Assembly: GCA_020086605.1 (NCBI GenBank)
Contig: JACBWW010000008.1
Span: 12,432,119-12,496,118 of the forward strand
Source: Lanius collurio
Lineage: Eukaryota > Chordata > Aves > Passeriformes > Laniidae
DNA length: 64,000 nt
Reading direction: 5' to 3'
Below are positions 1 through 13,900 of the stretch, piece by piece (within the stretch, counting starts at the first letter, position 1; each line of letters opens with the position of its first letter). Under the pieces are notes generated by a model, which saw only the letters and a program-made list of their open reading frames with translations, did no database searches and was not told the DNA's origin. The position numbers were made by a program, and so were the translations under genes.

Positions 1-1819
1 AAGCCACAATGCCCACACATGTGTTGCAGGTTCCTTTGTTTCGAGTAGAGACAGTTATTTGGGCTTTCAGTACAACCCTGCTGTTGCTTCACCCATCTGG
101 TTTCAGAAAAAGAACAAGTGTATTTGGTTATTCTTTAATGAAGGGAGGTTATTAGATCACTGTTCTGAGCACACATGTCTCAACCCACAGTGGGTTTTTC
201 CAGACATATTGGAATACCAAAAAGGAATTTCCTGTATTTACTTGGAATAAACTATTTTCTGCAACGAGTCTTAAGAATATGAACACTGTTTAGAGTGAGA
301 AGTTGAAGGCATATAGACACAACAAAGCTTGTGTTTATTTGTTCAAAGGGAAGTTAATGACTTCCAGTTGTTCAGTGTTTCACAATCAATTCCCTCAAAC
401 TCCAAGCTGGACCTTCAGCCTTTCTGATGCTAGGGATTAGATACCAACATCAGGGCACTTGTTCGGTCTACTAGAAAGATCAGTTAAAATTATCCTGGCA
501 TCCTGTAGGCCATGGGAATATGGATACTTCACTGGAAAGTAAAGTAAACCCTTTTGGCTCATGGGTTAGAGGACTGAGGGGCGTGTGGACAGATTTGTTG
601 GCTCGTTGTGGAGATGACACAGGCAGTGGTGAGGACTGTTATGTCATAGAAAGGAAGAGGGGAGGGTGGCAGCTTTCCCCGTTTCAGCAAACCCACTCAA
701 GTCCTCCTTTGGCAACATTGTCTTTTGCTATACAGGAAGATGAGGAAGACAGGTGGGCAGAAGGAAGTTAGTGCTATAGACGTTTGCTACAGCAGACTTT
801 GGCTGTAGCACATTTTGACATCCTTGAGAAGGCAAGACAGGCTACTGTTGCTTCCCTGGCTTCTTTGCCCCAGTCCCAAGACTGAGTCATGAGTCAGGAG
901 CTGTCATAATGCACAGGAAATTTTACTAACTGTGATCCACAATCTACATTTTCCAGTATATTTAAAGAGTTGATTTGTTTGGCTTTTTATATCTCCTGTC
1001 TTTAGAAGTGTTTGAGAAAGAACAATTATCACACACAATGAACCAAATTGTGATGATTTCATTCTGGAAAGCATGCAGTGAAATCAGTGAGAAATTTTCC
1101 TGACTTAAGACCCAGAAAAAGAGTTTGAATCCTGAAAGGCTATAACTTGAATCTTGCACTGGCTGCCTGTATTCAGGGCACTGAACTGAAACTTTTTGTA
1201 GATGGTATTATAGTAGTAATTACAGTGTGTAGTTTATCTACTGAGGTTAAGACTTTGATCAAAGTTTCTAGAACTTCACATAAAAGGCTTACTATTTGTA
1301 CAGAGTGAGGCTCCTTTGCCATTAGCTAAAAAAAATTCCAAAAAACCTCTCAGACCTAGAATGTTCTTGTCTCATAGAACAAGCATTTTCCACAATGAAA
1401 AAGAGATTTTCAGGTAAAAGCAAGTAACTTTTCAAATTTTACTTGTATTTCACTATATTGGGAGTGTAGTTCAGTGCAGACTTTAGCATGCTCAGAAAAG
1501 AAAAACAGAGATACAAAACCGAAGGTCTGCATGTAAGTTAATGTACATGCATTTGAATTTCATGAAGCTCCTACTCTCAACAAATGAATCACTACTATGT
1601 ACACAAAGTCCTAGGATAGGTTTATGTCAGGATGAGGTAGCTACACAGTGAAGCCATGTAGCTACATTTTTCTAGCACATGTATCCTTGAACCCTTCATA
1701 GAAGGGCTGGTTACATAGATTTCTGTTATGCAGAGGCCAGCATCAGGGTATTGAAATCTCATTTTGGGTGAAGCATCTCTCTGTCAGGCTCCACATGAGC
1801 AATGAATCAAGCACAGTCC
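1..1819. other. Unassigned AT-rich DNA, no gene seen
   Basis: I see no coding exon, RNA gene or recognisable repeat here. The open frames are under 85 codons and none resembles a known protein. The last 100 bases could hold the eroded upstream part of the Ty3/gypsy fossil that follows, but no catalytic YxDD motif can be made out. Confidence 0.5.
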
Positions 1820-2556
1820 CAGAAGCAGAGCACAACAGAAGACCATGATCACAGCCACTGGGCAGCTTTGGAAAGATTTGGTGCTGTGAGGGTAAAGCTA
1901 AATGAATGCAGATGATAAGAGCCTGTCGTGCAAAGAAGGATGGGAGGGAACATCACAAGGCTATGGGCATGACTGAGTAATTGCTTGAACAAAGAAAGAA
2001 GGGGTCCAATGATTTCTTGGAACTGTGCTTTACGTAGGGAAGTTTATGACTAAAGTGGTTGTCTGAACCGGCAGTCATAAGAGCATGACTGCTTGAAAAC
2101 ACTCTAAGAACAACAGCAGATGCAACCCTTAGGAGAGCGCTTGAAAAACTGAAGGATTTAATTAAAGAGGCCCTTGTCCTGAAATATTATGACAATAAGC
2201 ACAAAAGTAACTTGTTCATGGGTGCATCTCAGGGGAATATTGGCACAATACTCTTTCAATAACGTATTTGAAGCTGGAGACAAGTGGCTAACGCATCATG
2301 GCCACTAACAAAAGTTAAATGTATATATGCTGAAAGAATGAAGGCGACTTTGGCCTTAAGCCATGGCTGTAAAAAAATTCCTTTATTTATGGGACACCAC
2401 TGTTAGCTGAAACTGACCATAAACCACATACTGTTATTGCCAAGATAGGCCTGATAAATATTTCCTGCAGAGAACAGAGATTGTGTTTTCAGTTACAAAT
2501 GTATATTTTACAAATTCGGTAAGCCTGGGTGAGATTTGGTGGTTGCAGGCAAATTC
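1820..2556 (+). mobile_element. Ty3/gypsy retrotransposon fossil (RT C-terminus to RNase H)
   Basis: This is a decayed piece of the polymerase of a Ty3/gypsy-class LTR retrotransposon. Read on the plus strand, with frame changes, it shows in the correct order the blocks that follow the RT active site. First comes TTEDHD, then ALERFGAVRVKLNECR (canonical form: a LNxEKC helix), then KKEGVQ-stop-FLGTVLYVGKF near 1989-2030, the hallmark segment of the RT thumb. Next, from about 2119, come ALEKLKDLIKEALVLKYYD and the first RNase H strand, where the catalytic Asp of 'DAS' is now Gly (GAS). Then ASWPLTKVKCIYAE (canonical ASRALTxxExRYAQ), a degraded DHKPL block near 2420, and GKPG-stop-DLVVA, matching the PGKxLxxADxLSR end of the domain. 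Several stops and at least one frameshift show that it is dead. The wording is closest, from memory, to the vertebrate 'K02A2.6-like' (Mag-type) lineage. No LTRs or integrase could be identified. Confidence 0.75.
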
Positions 2557-5500
2557 ATAGTTAGTTTACAGAACTTCCAGACGTGGATCAGGGATATGCC
2601 AAGCCTCCTAAAAAAAGCCCCAAACAACCCTCTCCACTTGCAGGCAAAATGTAGACCAGGACTGCCTGTATCACTAACAAGTTTGAGATAATGGGAAAAG
2701 TCATGCAGGTTATGGCACAAAGCTGTTAGTGCTGTACTGTAGCCCCTTGTACCTTGGCAATGAAGCCTGAGCAGTTAATGTGGATTTTGAAAAGAGCCTG
2801 AATGGAAAATACTGAATATATTAAAAATAAGTATTTGAAAGCCATTTTAAAAACAAGACCAGACACTGTCAAGAAATCAGCAGTTATATTAAAACAAGTC
2901 AATATTATCTGAAAACTTGGTTTATGCTAGCAGTGCAGGACAACTCCCTCCAATAGAACCTGGGAAGATGGCAAAAGAAAACGAAGTCTGTGTAGATCTT
3001 TTTGTGATCTTTGTTACATTAATAATAAATGAAGCATGTATTATTGCTATTGTTTTTGTAGTTGCTTCTGTTTTTGCAATTACTTCCCCAACTTCCTAGA
3101 AGTTCCTGCAATCAAACCGCTAGCTCCATGATCTTTTTAACTAAATGTGACATACCACGCACAGTAATATCTGATGACAGCCCACAGTAGGTGTCATTGA
3201 GAGCAATTTGCACTGAAATACAAGTTTAGGTTTATCACCACTAATCCCTTGTACGTTCAGACTTTCAAGGCTAAAGGAAAAGTGTCAGAAGAGCACATCT
3301 GTAAAATAAAAAACTGGAGCAGTGAGACTGATCTCCACTTAGTGCCAGTGTAGACTCTGGGGGGAACAGGTCTCCTGCAAAGGCAAGCTGGATCACACTG
3401 TGTTGCAGAGAGGCTCTTGCTGCACTGGGCTGGTGGTTCACACTCAGGGCAATGACAGACAGAGATCCAAACTCTGTTTATCAGTGATCCCCAAATGCTT
3501 CCCATGTAGGAAATTTCTGGACTGTTGCAGACATGCACGGTACTGGTGACACTGCTGAACAACAAATACAAGCATCCTACAGAAAACTGGAAGAATATAT
3601 CATGACAGCTTTAGCTGCATCTACACAGGAGTATTTGCTGAGATGGAAAAAACATTTGAAAACTTAATGACAACTTCTACATCAGAAACCATGCCTGGTG
3701 AAGAAAGTCCTTAAGGGATACTTTCTGAAGAAGTCAGTTAATTCCAGGCTAGCAAACATAATGGTTTTTACCATTGTTGCTCCTAAAGTTCTGTCATTAC
3801 TGAAATATTTAAATGTTTTCACATTTAAAGTGGACTAGTAATTGTCACCAAAGAAAAAAAAATTAGAAAATACTAGGTCCGATGGCAAATGTAAGGAACA
3901 TGCACACCATCTTTTCAAACTCTTGGGCATGGCAGTGGATCTTGGTTCTTTTTTTCTTCTTTTTTTTTGTTTTTTTGTTTTTCCTTTTCCTTGAAATACA
4001 AACCTGGCATTTCAGGTTTCCAAATTTACAGAAATCAGATGAAAATTCCCTCTAAACATCAGTGGGAACATCACAGGGTTCATTTGAAGCCTGATTCCTT
4101 GCATCCTGTTTTGAGTGGGAAGCATGGAGCAACATCAGTGGTTGCATGGGAAGACCTTGCAGACTCGAGCTGGTTTGGCAGATGGCTGAGCACACCCTTC
4201 TTTCACCCAGTGGGTGTCCTGCCCTCTAACAGAGGCTATCAGCAGGTCACTACTCCTGATAAAGATGCCATCATGCACGGAGCTTGAAAAAAGCTGCCTC
4301 ATGAATAAACAATGGGTGGATATGACTTCAGAGAGAACTGGATTCTCTGCCTCTCTTGTTTTATTTTTGTGAGTGTGAAAGAAGTGTTTAAGATACAAAG
4401 TTACCTACTTGTTTTGTTATAATGAAGCTTAGATAAGAATTTTTTCAAACTGAAAGTTAAGCTTAAAGGATTTTTTTATTTTTGTAAGTGCCTATTTGAG
4501 CTTACAAAATAAAACAGACTCCATTTGTTGTATTTCCTTTCCCTGGAGTTTTATTATTTCCTCTGTATTTGTCAGGCTACCTCTTCTCTTGTAAAGATAT
4601 CTTTTTTCCTGAAGTGTTTTTTAGAGGTAATCAATTAAAAGCCCCACAATATGGATTCATTACATTAACTGATAAACATAGAATTGTGTTTTGTATAATG
4701 CAGCTGATCTGGTGAGATAATTTCTTAATTTTCTAGAAAGAGATGTAGAGAATCAATGTACTGTCCTTACCCTTCCTGCTGTTCTATACTTAGTTCACTC
4801 ACAGATAATGATTTTTGACCTAAAATAAGATTGGGTGTTGCTGTCATTCATTAACGCGTGAACTAACACACAAAACTGGTGGCAAAAGTGGAGCAAGCTT
4901 TGTTATAATCTTACAGGTCTCCTGCGTCTCATATTAATAGTTTAGGAAGATGGATTTCTGGCCATCCACAGGAAACAATGATAAAATGAAATTCAACAAC
5001 TTTTGCACGTGAGAGGTTAGCAGGAGGCTTGAGGCTGCTTCAGCCCTGAGCCGAGGGAGGGGAGTGCCACACGACACTGCAGCACCGTGGTAAGCAGGCA
5101 GTGTGTAAACTCTTGTGCCTCAAATCCTCCACATGGCTGTCACAAAGAAATGACAAAATATTTAAAGGACGTGCAACAATTTTTTTGTATTCAGTGTGGG
5201 CTGAAGTTGTCTTTGGTGCAACTTGAGAACACTGGAGAGTTTTCCTTCATTTGTACTGTAAACTCATAAAATTCAGAAAAGATTTTCGCTAGTATTTCCT
5301 TGGGAAGAATTTATTTTCTGGCAACAATTCCAAAGTTAAAACGTATTTATACACTAGAGTCCCATTTTGTATTCCTTGGGTAGAATCCCAAATTCCCTCC
5401 AATTTCACCTCCAAGGAGTCATTAGAATTTATCAGATAAATAATCTGTAAAAGGCAGATTATGCTCCTATAAATCCATTATAATTACACTGATTTCAAAA

Positions 5501-7660
5501 GTGTTACTGAAGATTTATGCTCAGGTAATTTAGCATAGCTGGTAAGCTTTCGAAGGGAGACTCTAAATAATTTCTCAAGAGAAAAGAGCCCTTACAATGT
5601 GCTATTTTTTTTCTCTTCTGTATGTCCTCACCTACCATCATAATGAAGTATTTTATAAAAATACAACATGAGGTAATGACAGTAACTGAGAAGGAAAGTA
5701 AATTCACACTAGAATATCAAGCTGAAGTCTTCCCATCTCAGTTTTTTTTTAACACAGACCACCATCTTAACATTATTAAGCATCATATTCTTACTTAGTT
5801 TAGCTTGTCTATTCCCTCTTTACCTTGACTATATGACAAAAACCTTTCTTCTTGGTGCACTTTAATAGCAGGAATATAAGTTTCAATTGTTATCTTCACA
5901 GACCCCCTCAGACTAAATTCTTTTAGAGAAAGGCCATTCATCAGCTGTTTTCTCATGCATATCCAGACACTAACGCAGGCTTCTGTGCCAATGAAATATT
6001 TTGAAGTGTCAGCTCAGCCTTCACTGAAGCTAGGCTGAAGCCTGGGACTTACCATGGATACTGCTTTGGAGACGTTCACAGGAGTCCCAGTTACAGACCC
6101 TGGAGCCCTTTATGTTGCTTACTCTATGGGCAACATCACATCCATTATTTCTTTCCAAAGCATGTACACTTAATGCAGTATAACAATATGAATAACCTAT
6201 CTTAAAGGAGATTGCAAAAGGCATTTACTCTTGCAGAAGTTCTAGTGGTTGTAAGATTCAACATAGTCTCAGAAATGTCGTAAATTATTACTCTTTCAAT
6301 TTCAAAGACTATGTTTGCAAAAAGGCAAAGAATTATCATTTGTATGTTTATTTGTGAGAATGAACTTAACTGTGATTTTTGTGGGAAGAATTGGAAACAT
6401 GTAGAATACAATTGTTTATAATTTAGGGGTTTTTTGACATAATAGACACATGCAGAGAAGCTGTACTCCAGATCAAGAGTCCAGAGATGTGGGAAGACCG
6501 CAATACCATAGAAAGCATGACTGGATGCTCTGTTGGAACTCAGTTACTGGGGATCATGCCATGAACCTCAAATTAGCAGCTTCATTTAAAGTGCCAAATT
6601 ATTTAACTGTGTAAGCAAAGAAAAAAAGGAAAACCACATCATGTTAGGAAAAAGTAAATGGCTGGAGAAGGAAGAAAACAGAAAGAAAAGCATATAATCA
6701 TGTTAATCAAACATTTGCACCATTAGATGACTGGAGATTGTGATCTGCTGTTTATTATACAAATATGCATATTTCTTGCTTTAGCTAGTGACTTTCTCAG
6801 GTATGTCACAATTCAGAAAAAAAAAATCTCCTTTTTATTTCAACAGAGGAGGTGGGGAAAAAATGTTTCCACCTTTGACAAGACCCTCCTCTTGTAGAGA
6901 CAGATCCCAAGATAGAGAGTGGAGTATTGCTTGTCCTCATCATCCTGATCAGTCAGGAAGAGGACTGGGAAGTCACCTGGGAGAATCAGGGTAGAATGTA
7001 GCCAGAGGATTAGGAGAAGTGGCATTATCAATAGTCTTAAGAAAATTACTGTTGCCCAAAGCAAATTTGAGATGGTGCATTCCCCCATCCTCCAGGCTGC
7101 ACCGTGATCTGAAAAATGCTGGTCCGGACTCAGCCTTGGGCCGAGCTCCTCTTGAGTTGATGAGAAGCACTGCCTGATTTCTGGAACTTGTGCTATCTAA
7201 TGAGCTTCTGTTTTGTTTCTTTTTAAACAAACACCCTTGGACACTTCTTTGTGTGAATAACAATGCAAGTGGAATATTTTTGTTCTCAAACTTTCAAGTA
7301 AGTTTCTGACCTGAAGTGCAAGCTAGGAGGAAACATTTTTATGACAAAAATCCACTCTCTTACAGCCCTACAAACAGCATGATCCCACCCTCTGTCCCTC
7401 TACCTACACATAGATAATTCTGCATTTAATTTTGGGTTTATTTTGGTTTGGATTGATTGACACTGTTTTGGGTTTTTTTGCTTTTCCTCAGTGTGCTTTA
7501 GCCACCTACTAAGTAGTAGAGTGAATCTTGCCAACGAGCTTTGTCGTGCTTTTGTATGAAACCTGTTTTTGCTGGTAATTTTGCCAGTGCTTCTTTCAGT
7601 GATCTTAAAACACTCATTCACAACAAAACTCCAGCCCTTCCTCTAATGAGACAGCAGGTT
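2557..7660. other. Unassigned DNA, no gene seen
   Basis: About 5 kb with no recognisable exon, RNA gene or young repeat. Open frames are 60-106 codons and unlike known proteins. A remnant of the Ty3/gypsy integrase could extend into the first few hundred bases, but I could not find its zinc-finger or DDE blocks. A T-rich run lies at about 3947-3990. Confidence 0.5.
3947..3990. repeat. T-rich low-complexity run
   Basis: A run of T with scattered C and G. On the minus strand it would be A-rich, so it could be the tail of a very old retroposed sequence, but no body is recognisable next to it. Confidence 0.6.
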
Positions 7661-8817
7661 TATAGAAACATGGAATATTTTAGGTGGAAAACATCCTTAG
7701 GTTTATTAAATCCAACCATTAACCCAGCACTGCCAAGCTCACTACTAAGCTATGTCCATAAGAGGCACATCTACTGGTTCTCTAAATCCTTCCAAGGATG
7801 GTGAATCAACCTCTACCCTGGGCAGCCTGTTCCAATGTTTAACAACCTTTTTAGTGAACAGATGTTTTTTAATATCAAAACTACCCCTCCCCTGGTGCAA
7901 CATGAGGCTATTTCCTCTCGTGCTGTCACTAATTACTCAGGAGCAGAGGCTTACCCCCACCTGGGTACAACCTCCTTTCAGGCAGCTGTAGAGACCAAGA
8001 AGGACACCCTGAGCCTTCTTTTCTCCAAGTTAAACACCTTCAGCTCATACTCATAGGACTTGTGATCCAGACCTTTCACCACTTCTGTTGCTCTTCTCTG
8101 GACACATTCCAGCACCTCCATGTCCTTCTTGGAGTGAGGGGCCCAAAACTGAACACAGCATTTGAGGTGTGGCCTCACCAGTGCCGAGTACAGGGGGACA
8201 GTCCCTGCCCTGGTCCTGCTGGCCACACTGTTGCTGGTACAGGCCAGGATGCCATTGGCCTTCTTGGCCACCTGGGCACACCCTGGCTCATGTTCAGCTG
8301 CTGTCACCAGCACCCCCAGGTCCTTTTCCTGTGGGCAGCTTTGCAGCCACTCTGCCCCAGCCTATGGCACTGCCTGGGGTTGTTGTGACCCAAGGGCAGG
8401 ACCCAGCACTGGGCCTTGTTGAACCTCACACCACTGGCCTTGGCCCATGGATCCAGCCTGTCCAGCCCCCTCTGCAGAACCTTCCTGCTCTCCAGCAGAT
8501 CAGCACTCCCACCGAGCTCCCATGGTTCCATCTGTGAACTGACTGAGGGTGCATTTGATGTCCTCATTCAGATTGCTGACAAAGACAATAAACAGGGCTG
8601 GCCTTTTTAGTGAGTTGCAGGGAACAGCACTTACGACTGATGGCTGCATGGAAGTAACTCCATTCACCACCACTCTGGACCCAGCCATCCATTTTTTGTC
8701 CAGAGAAGAGCACACCCATCCAAGCTGTGAGCCAGCAGTTTCTCCAGGAGAATGCTGTGAGAAATGCTGTCAATAAAAAGCTCCTTGAGGTTCTGCTCTG
8801 CACTGCAGGGGTGGGTT
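7661..8817 (-). mobile_element. CR1 LINE, 5'-truncated, with ORF2 (reverse transcriptase) remnant
   Basis: A CR1 non-LTR retrotransposon inserted with its sense strand on minus, so its 3' end lies at the left. The left edge is the reversed CR1 tail, degraded from the usual ATAGAATCATAGAATGG start, followed by the typical 'GGGCAGCCTGTTCCA' 3'-UTR block at about 7820. From about 8000 to 8800 the minus strand carries the C-terminal half of the CR1 reverse transcriptase. Visible pieces are LLEKLLAHSLDG, VVVNGVTSM, an eroded catalytic FADD box now FTDG near 8540, LGGSADLLESRKVLQRGLDR, the [23 protein letters not shown] stretch and FNLEKRRLR. The frame is broken into at least three pieces, so no enzyme is made. 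The 5' end is missing (a full CR1 is about 4.5 kb), as is usual for this family. It is the least diverged CR1 in the window and markedly richer in GC than its surroundings. Confidence 0.95.
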
Positions 8818-11800
8818 TGTGTAAATGTTCTTCTTAAATCATCCAACAGTCAACTCATAGTACACTCAGCCTCAATACATGTTTCTTTCCTCACCCATCC
8901 CACATAATAATTTTCCATCCTGTCTTGCAAACCTAAACACAATCTCTTATTTACTAGGAAGAAAAACAAATGCTGGGCTCCCAGTGCCTGTTAATGCATC
9001 CAGATGTTCTCCCATTTGCACTGCAGGGCAATGTGGCAAGAAGCCTATGTGTGACTGGTTGTGCTCCTCTTCTCATACAGACCTCATTTCTCAAATTCCA
9101 TCTTGGTTGCCACAGAAAACTCAAAGGAAAAAAAAAATCTTTCTGAAAGATTTTTCAGCTCCTTGCTAGCTCATCTTTGAAACTACTAAGTCTTTTTAAA
9201 AAAATTGGGTTCACTTTCCAGTTACTTCACTTTTTGACCTTGCAGATGTTAAGAAGTGGACCCAGGATGTCTTTATTGTCTTGGGGTTTTCTGCAAAATC
9301 TCTTTCTTGTCAAGGTGCCCCAGAGGACCACTTGAACTACGAGAAGCCAGGATGTTTGTGCTTTGGCTACCATTCCTACCTAGAAGGTCACACAAGTGAA
9401 ATTGTTATTCAAGGTTATTAACAGATATTCAGTTACAGGATCATAGTTTAGACGAAAAATAAGATCCATTTCAACAGTAAAATTTATGCTTATGAACCTG
9501 CATACACCTGCACAATAACAAGACATACTTGTTTTTGGCTGACTCCAGGTCTGGTTTGGGAATGCTAATAAATCTGTGCAATGCCATAATTTTTGTATTT
9601 GCTTCATAGCATTTCATAATTATCTACAGCCTGTTTTTCCCCAGTTGCCTATAATGCTTCTCTCTCTGACAGAGTGAGAGACAACCAGGCTTTGCACTGT
9701 ACTGGCTATACCCTATGTCTGCAGTTCTGATGCTACTGTGTGACAGTAACTACTAAAACACCTCAAGAGTTTATGAAGTTGCTGCAAGGGAATTTAACCA
9801 ACAGTAACACATCTGGGCATGTAACTCTTTGGTGCTGCTGCTGTTAGCAATAGCTGTTTCTATTTTTGTAGCCTGCCCTGCCTGGCCATAGTTCTCAAAG
9901 CTTGCCTAAAGTACAGATAGTAAGTGCCATGAAAATACAGATGTCTCCGCTCCACTGGGTAGTAACCAACCACGACAAAACAGGAGAGCGGGAAAACTCA
10001 TTTAAAATGCTTAGGACTATCAAAACTCAGACAGTCGGTTTTCACCAGGTCTATCTGAAGATGCCCTTACTTTGGTGGGCATGATGCTGGCTTGGGACAT
10101 CCTCTGACAAAGCAGCATTGTAAAATCTAGAAGGGTCTGATAGGAGTGTGGGGCAGGCAACACTATGCTGATGCAGCATCTCACAGCTCCAGCTTTCATC
10201 TCCAAGTCTGCAAGTCTGCAGTTATAACCCACCCTTTGTCTCCGATTGAAACCACGTTGTGTCATTCATGGGTTATTTTCTATTCTTTTCTGAGTGTTTA
10301 TTATTTTGTTTAAGTTATTCATGCTTTCTATGATAAAGCTGCACCAATGCTCTTAATAATCATGAAAATAATCCAAGCCAACAGATTTGCTCTATTTATC
10401 GATATAAGTTTGTTCTTGCTTTTATTCCTAGTACGTGTTAAAGCTTCCCGTAGGAGCTGAAGGCACTGATGGTACTTAATTTCAGTCTCTAATAATGAAA
10501 TGAAGTAAATAACAACCTTTTTGAAGTTTCACCCTCTGGCAAGGCTCACAGAGTCTGGTTTCGCCTTGTTCAAAAGGTTTAATGAGACATGGGTCTTGTG
10601 TGCGTGTGTTTATGGAAAGAAAAAGAAAGAAAAGCTGTCAACAGCTGGGAAGCATGAGACTGTGAGAAACAAAATAGGCTTTGTGGGCTGACCTTGGGTA
10701 TGCCTCACCTACCTAGGTCTCCACATGGAAAATAGGTGGTGCCAGAAGGAGGCAAATATGCAGAAAGGTTAATGTGCCTCCAAGTTTATCTGTTTTCTGC
10801 GACCAAAAAGCGCTACCTCTCATAACTAACTGCCTTGTTTATAAGTGTTTTATTATTTTGATCCAGCCCTGAAAGAATTTGTTTAGAGCAAATTGTAATC
10901 AGTTTTCAGCAATGCCTGGGGCACTTGCTTTACTCTTCCTGAGAGGCCAGATCTGTAAGTGCTTAAGGGATACATATCTTGAAGAAGCAGTCCATGGGAG
11001 CAGCAGGACTTCAAAATAGAGAGGGTTCGTTTTGGCAGAGAAATCCATGGGAAAAGAAACTGGCAGTTGGTAGAGCAACACCTAGCTCGGTTGCCCACAA
11101 AAAGACCTATATCCCAGAGAAATTAAATGAATTCAAGACATACAAGGTTTCAGTCTTTTGATTTAGAAGTCATCCATGTGTGGAATGAGTTTAAGGAGTT
11201 ATTTAAAATCCTAATTAATAATGCCTTGCCTTAGACTTTGCTCAGCCATCTATTCAGCTCCCCCTCTATCTCCACTTTTAGACACGTTTTTCAAAATTCT
11301 ATTACACTTCACAGTGAAATAACAGCAAGTACATCTAAAAGCAAAGAACAGTGACTCATCAAGTTGTGTGATATTCCAGATGACCATACACATAGCCAAT
11401 ACATAATGCTGCCTCTAACTCCTCTGGATTTGCAGAGATTTCTTCCATTTGAATAGCTTAGAGGAAACTTTTTTCTACCACTTCCAAGCAATCATGTTAA
11501 AAATTGTTTTTCTTCCAAGACCCTTATAGGTGGTTACCTTTGCTTTCAATTAGTAGTTCTGACAAAGTTTGTAGATCCTATAATGTGAGTACTAGGGACA
11601 TATTTCCAGATACCTGGAAAAGAGACTCATCTCAATATGCCAGCTCAGATTAGAAATTCATGATCCCAAGACAGAGGTAATGGAAGACTACAGATACTAT
11701 CTCTCTAAACTTGAGTGTTATAGAGCCAACCGAAACAACAAGGAACCTTATTCACTTTGCATAACTCATTATCAGGGATCTTGCTGTTTCCAGAGCTGGA

Positions 11801-13792
11801 CAAGTAAATAATAATATGATTTTAAAAATCTCTTTTAATTATGGACTTCTAGAATTTAGATGCTGCTTGAAAATACTTTCAGAACAATTCTGTAAGACAA
11901 ATCTCACCCTACAGGGTAAGCAAGCTGTAATACATGAACACTGAATGTATTAAGGACTCAGTTTCCTAAGCCACAATGTTTGTTTCTGTGCTCTGACTAG
12001 ATAAACAGAACTTTTCCGATGAGCTTTCTTCTGTAGATACTTATAATCTCAAACTGGATTTCTACTTCATATTTTAAGTTTACAATGCTTGCTTAAATTT
12101 TGTTCTATTGTAAAGTAGTTTTGAAGCTACTTCTATTAGTTACAAGAGGCATTGCAAATGGAAGCAAAAGAGACATAAGGACATTTTGAGCAACTCAAAG
12201 AGTGTGAAGAATCCGTTGCAGATAATCTTCACAGTGTGTTTTCATATTATTGTTTCAGGGAAAAGGAAGGAAAAGGAGGCTTGCAAAAAATAGGCCCATT
12301 CAGACATAAAAAATAGTTTGATTCTCTCTAAAAATTTCTTGCATGTTTTTGTATTACAGATCTTGTAAAATGACAATTATTCGCACAATGATTTCTAGTC
12401 TTTATTTTCTGTAAATCTACTGAGGTTTTCATCACTTGGCAAAACACTCATTAAAAAGGTGTAGCATTCTTCAAAAGAAACCCCCCAGTTATGCAGTATA
12501 ATACTAAAAATACAATAGAAGTTAAAAGAACAATGAGAATTTTCAGCTTTTCTTAAGAATGAGAGTTGCTAGTGCATGAATCATAGAAGATTTCTCTGAA
12601 AACATCCTCATATTCTTCTCCTGGTGCTTTGATCCCTACTGTTCAGCAAATATATTTTCTTTGTGACACCAAGGCCTGATACTTCCTTATGCCCTACTAG
12701 ATTCTCTTTTCTGTTGTCTTTATTACAAACATAGAGTAGAGCAGCCCTAGCCAGCTGCTGAAATTTCCAGCAAGTCTGTTTTATTTGTTAAGAGCATTGT
12801 TCTCTATTCAGGGGATTTCCTTTGTTTATTTTACTTCTGGCAACAACTGGTTTGTTCACAGTTTCCCCATAGCCAAGGAGCCCCAGGTCTCCCACACTTA
12901 CTTTAATCAACTGGAATCAAGCAGCAGAGTCTTCTGGTGAGACTATCCCTCCCCATTCAGTGTCTCATTTTGAAAATTATTATTTTGACTCCGAGGTAAG
13001 GAAAGGTTCCACATCCTCAGCACTCCAGAGAAGCTATCCCATCTCAATACCTGACCTGAAAATGTTTAACGTTACAGGTGTATCAGGAAGAAAACCAGTT
13101 ATAGAGGACAAGGTTTTTCCTCCACTGTACTGTAGTGAGAAATCTGTGTGCTACAAGAACCTGGTGACCTCACACCCACTATATTGCATATTTCTGTACT
13201 TGTGGGCAAAGCCTTCTATGTATTTGCCAATGCATATTTCTTGTTTCAACAACAATACGTTTTTCTCTATTAATTACAACACTTGAAACACTATCATAAT
13301 TATATCAATAGTTCATCCTAGAGATAAATAGTAAAAGTGACTGAGTGGTGTGGTGGTGGCAAGAAGGGAACCGCATGAGTGCCCAGCAGCAACACAGCCA
13401 ACAGCAGCAAGTGACAAGAGAACAACATGCTGTTTCCTGGCAAACTAAAGAATGTATTCCAGATACCTGGAGACAAAAATGCCACATTCTACAGACATTC
13501 CTACAGAGGCAGGTGTCTCACAGCTGAATACGCATGCTGTGAAATACTAGTTCAGACACACCAGTTTAAGTTCCTGCTCTCTTTTACCAGTTTTGCATCC
13601 TGCCAGGACAGAACTTCATAAATTTCCTTTCTCTTTCCCCAACAGTGTCCCATACACAATATATATTTTCCTGACATTTGTGCATAGCAACAGAAGCTAG
13701 CAGAAGGAAAGATTGATCAGTGGGTAGGCCTTCAAAAATCACATGGTCCTTTCCCCACAGTTGATTTCCTATGTCTGTACCTGGTAAAAAGC
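8818..13792. other. Unassigned DNA, no gene seen
   Basis: No exon, RNA gene or repeat family could be recognised over this 5-kb stretch. The open frames (60-108 codons) have no familiar motif and no flanking splice-site pattern that I could defend. Confidence 0.5.
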
Positions 13793-13900
13793 ATGTATAT
13801 GGAAAATATACACAGACATATGTATTCATATATATTTTTAGATATTTATATATACACACACATATATATGCATATTTACATATATCCATATTTATAATTT
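13793..13900. repeat. TA/CA-rich low-complexity tract
   Basis: An irregular run of TATA, CATA and ACAC steps, including several ATATAT blocks. It reads like an old (TA)n/(CA)n microsatellite that has lost its periodicity. The Tyr/Ile-rich open frame across it on the minus strand is a by-product of composition. Confidence 0.75.

Noticed and set aside
2100..2450. Ty3/gypsy segment as a domesticated host gene
   Set aside because: Several stops, a frameshift and loss of the RNase H catalytic Asp show that it is not coding.
13584..13889. A Tyr/Ile-rich minus-strand frame
   Set aside because: It is produced by the TA/CA-rich tract.
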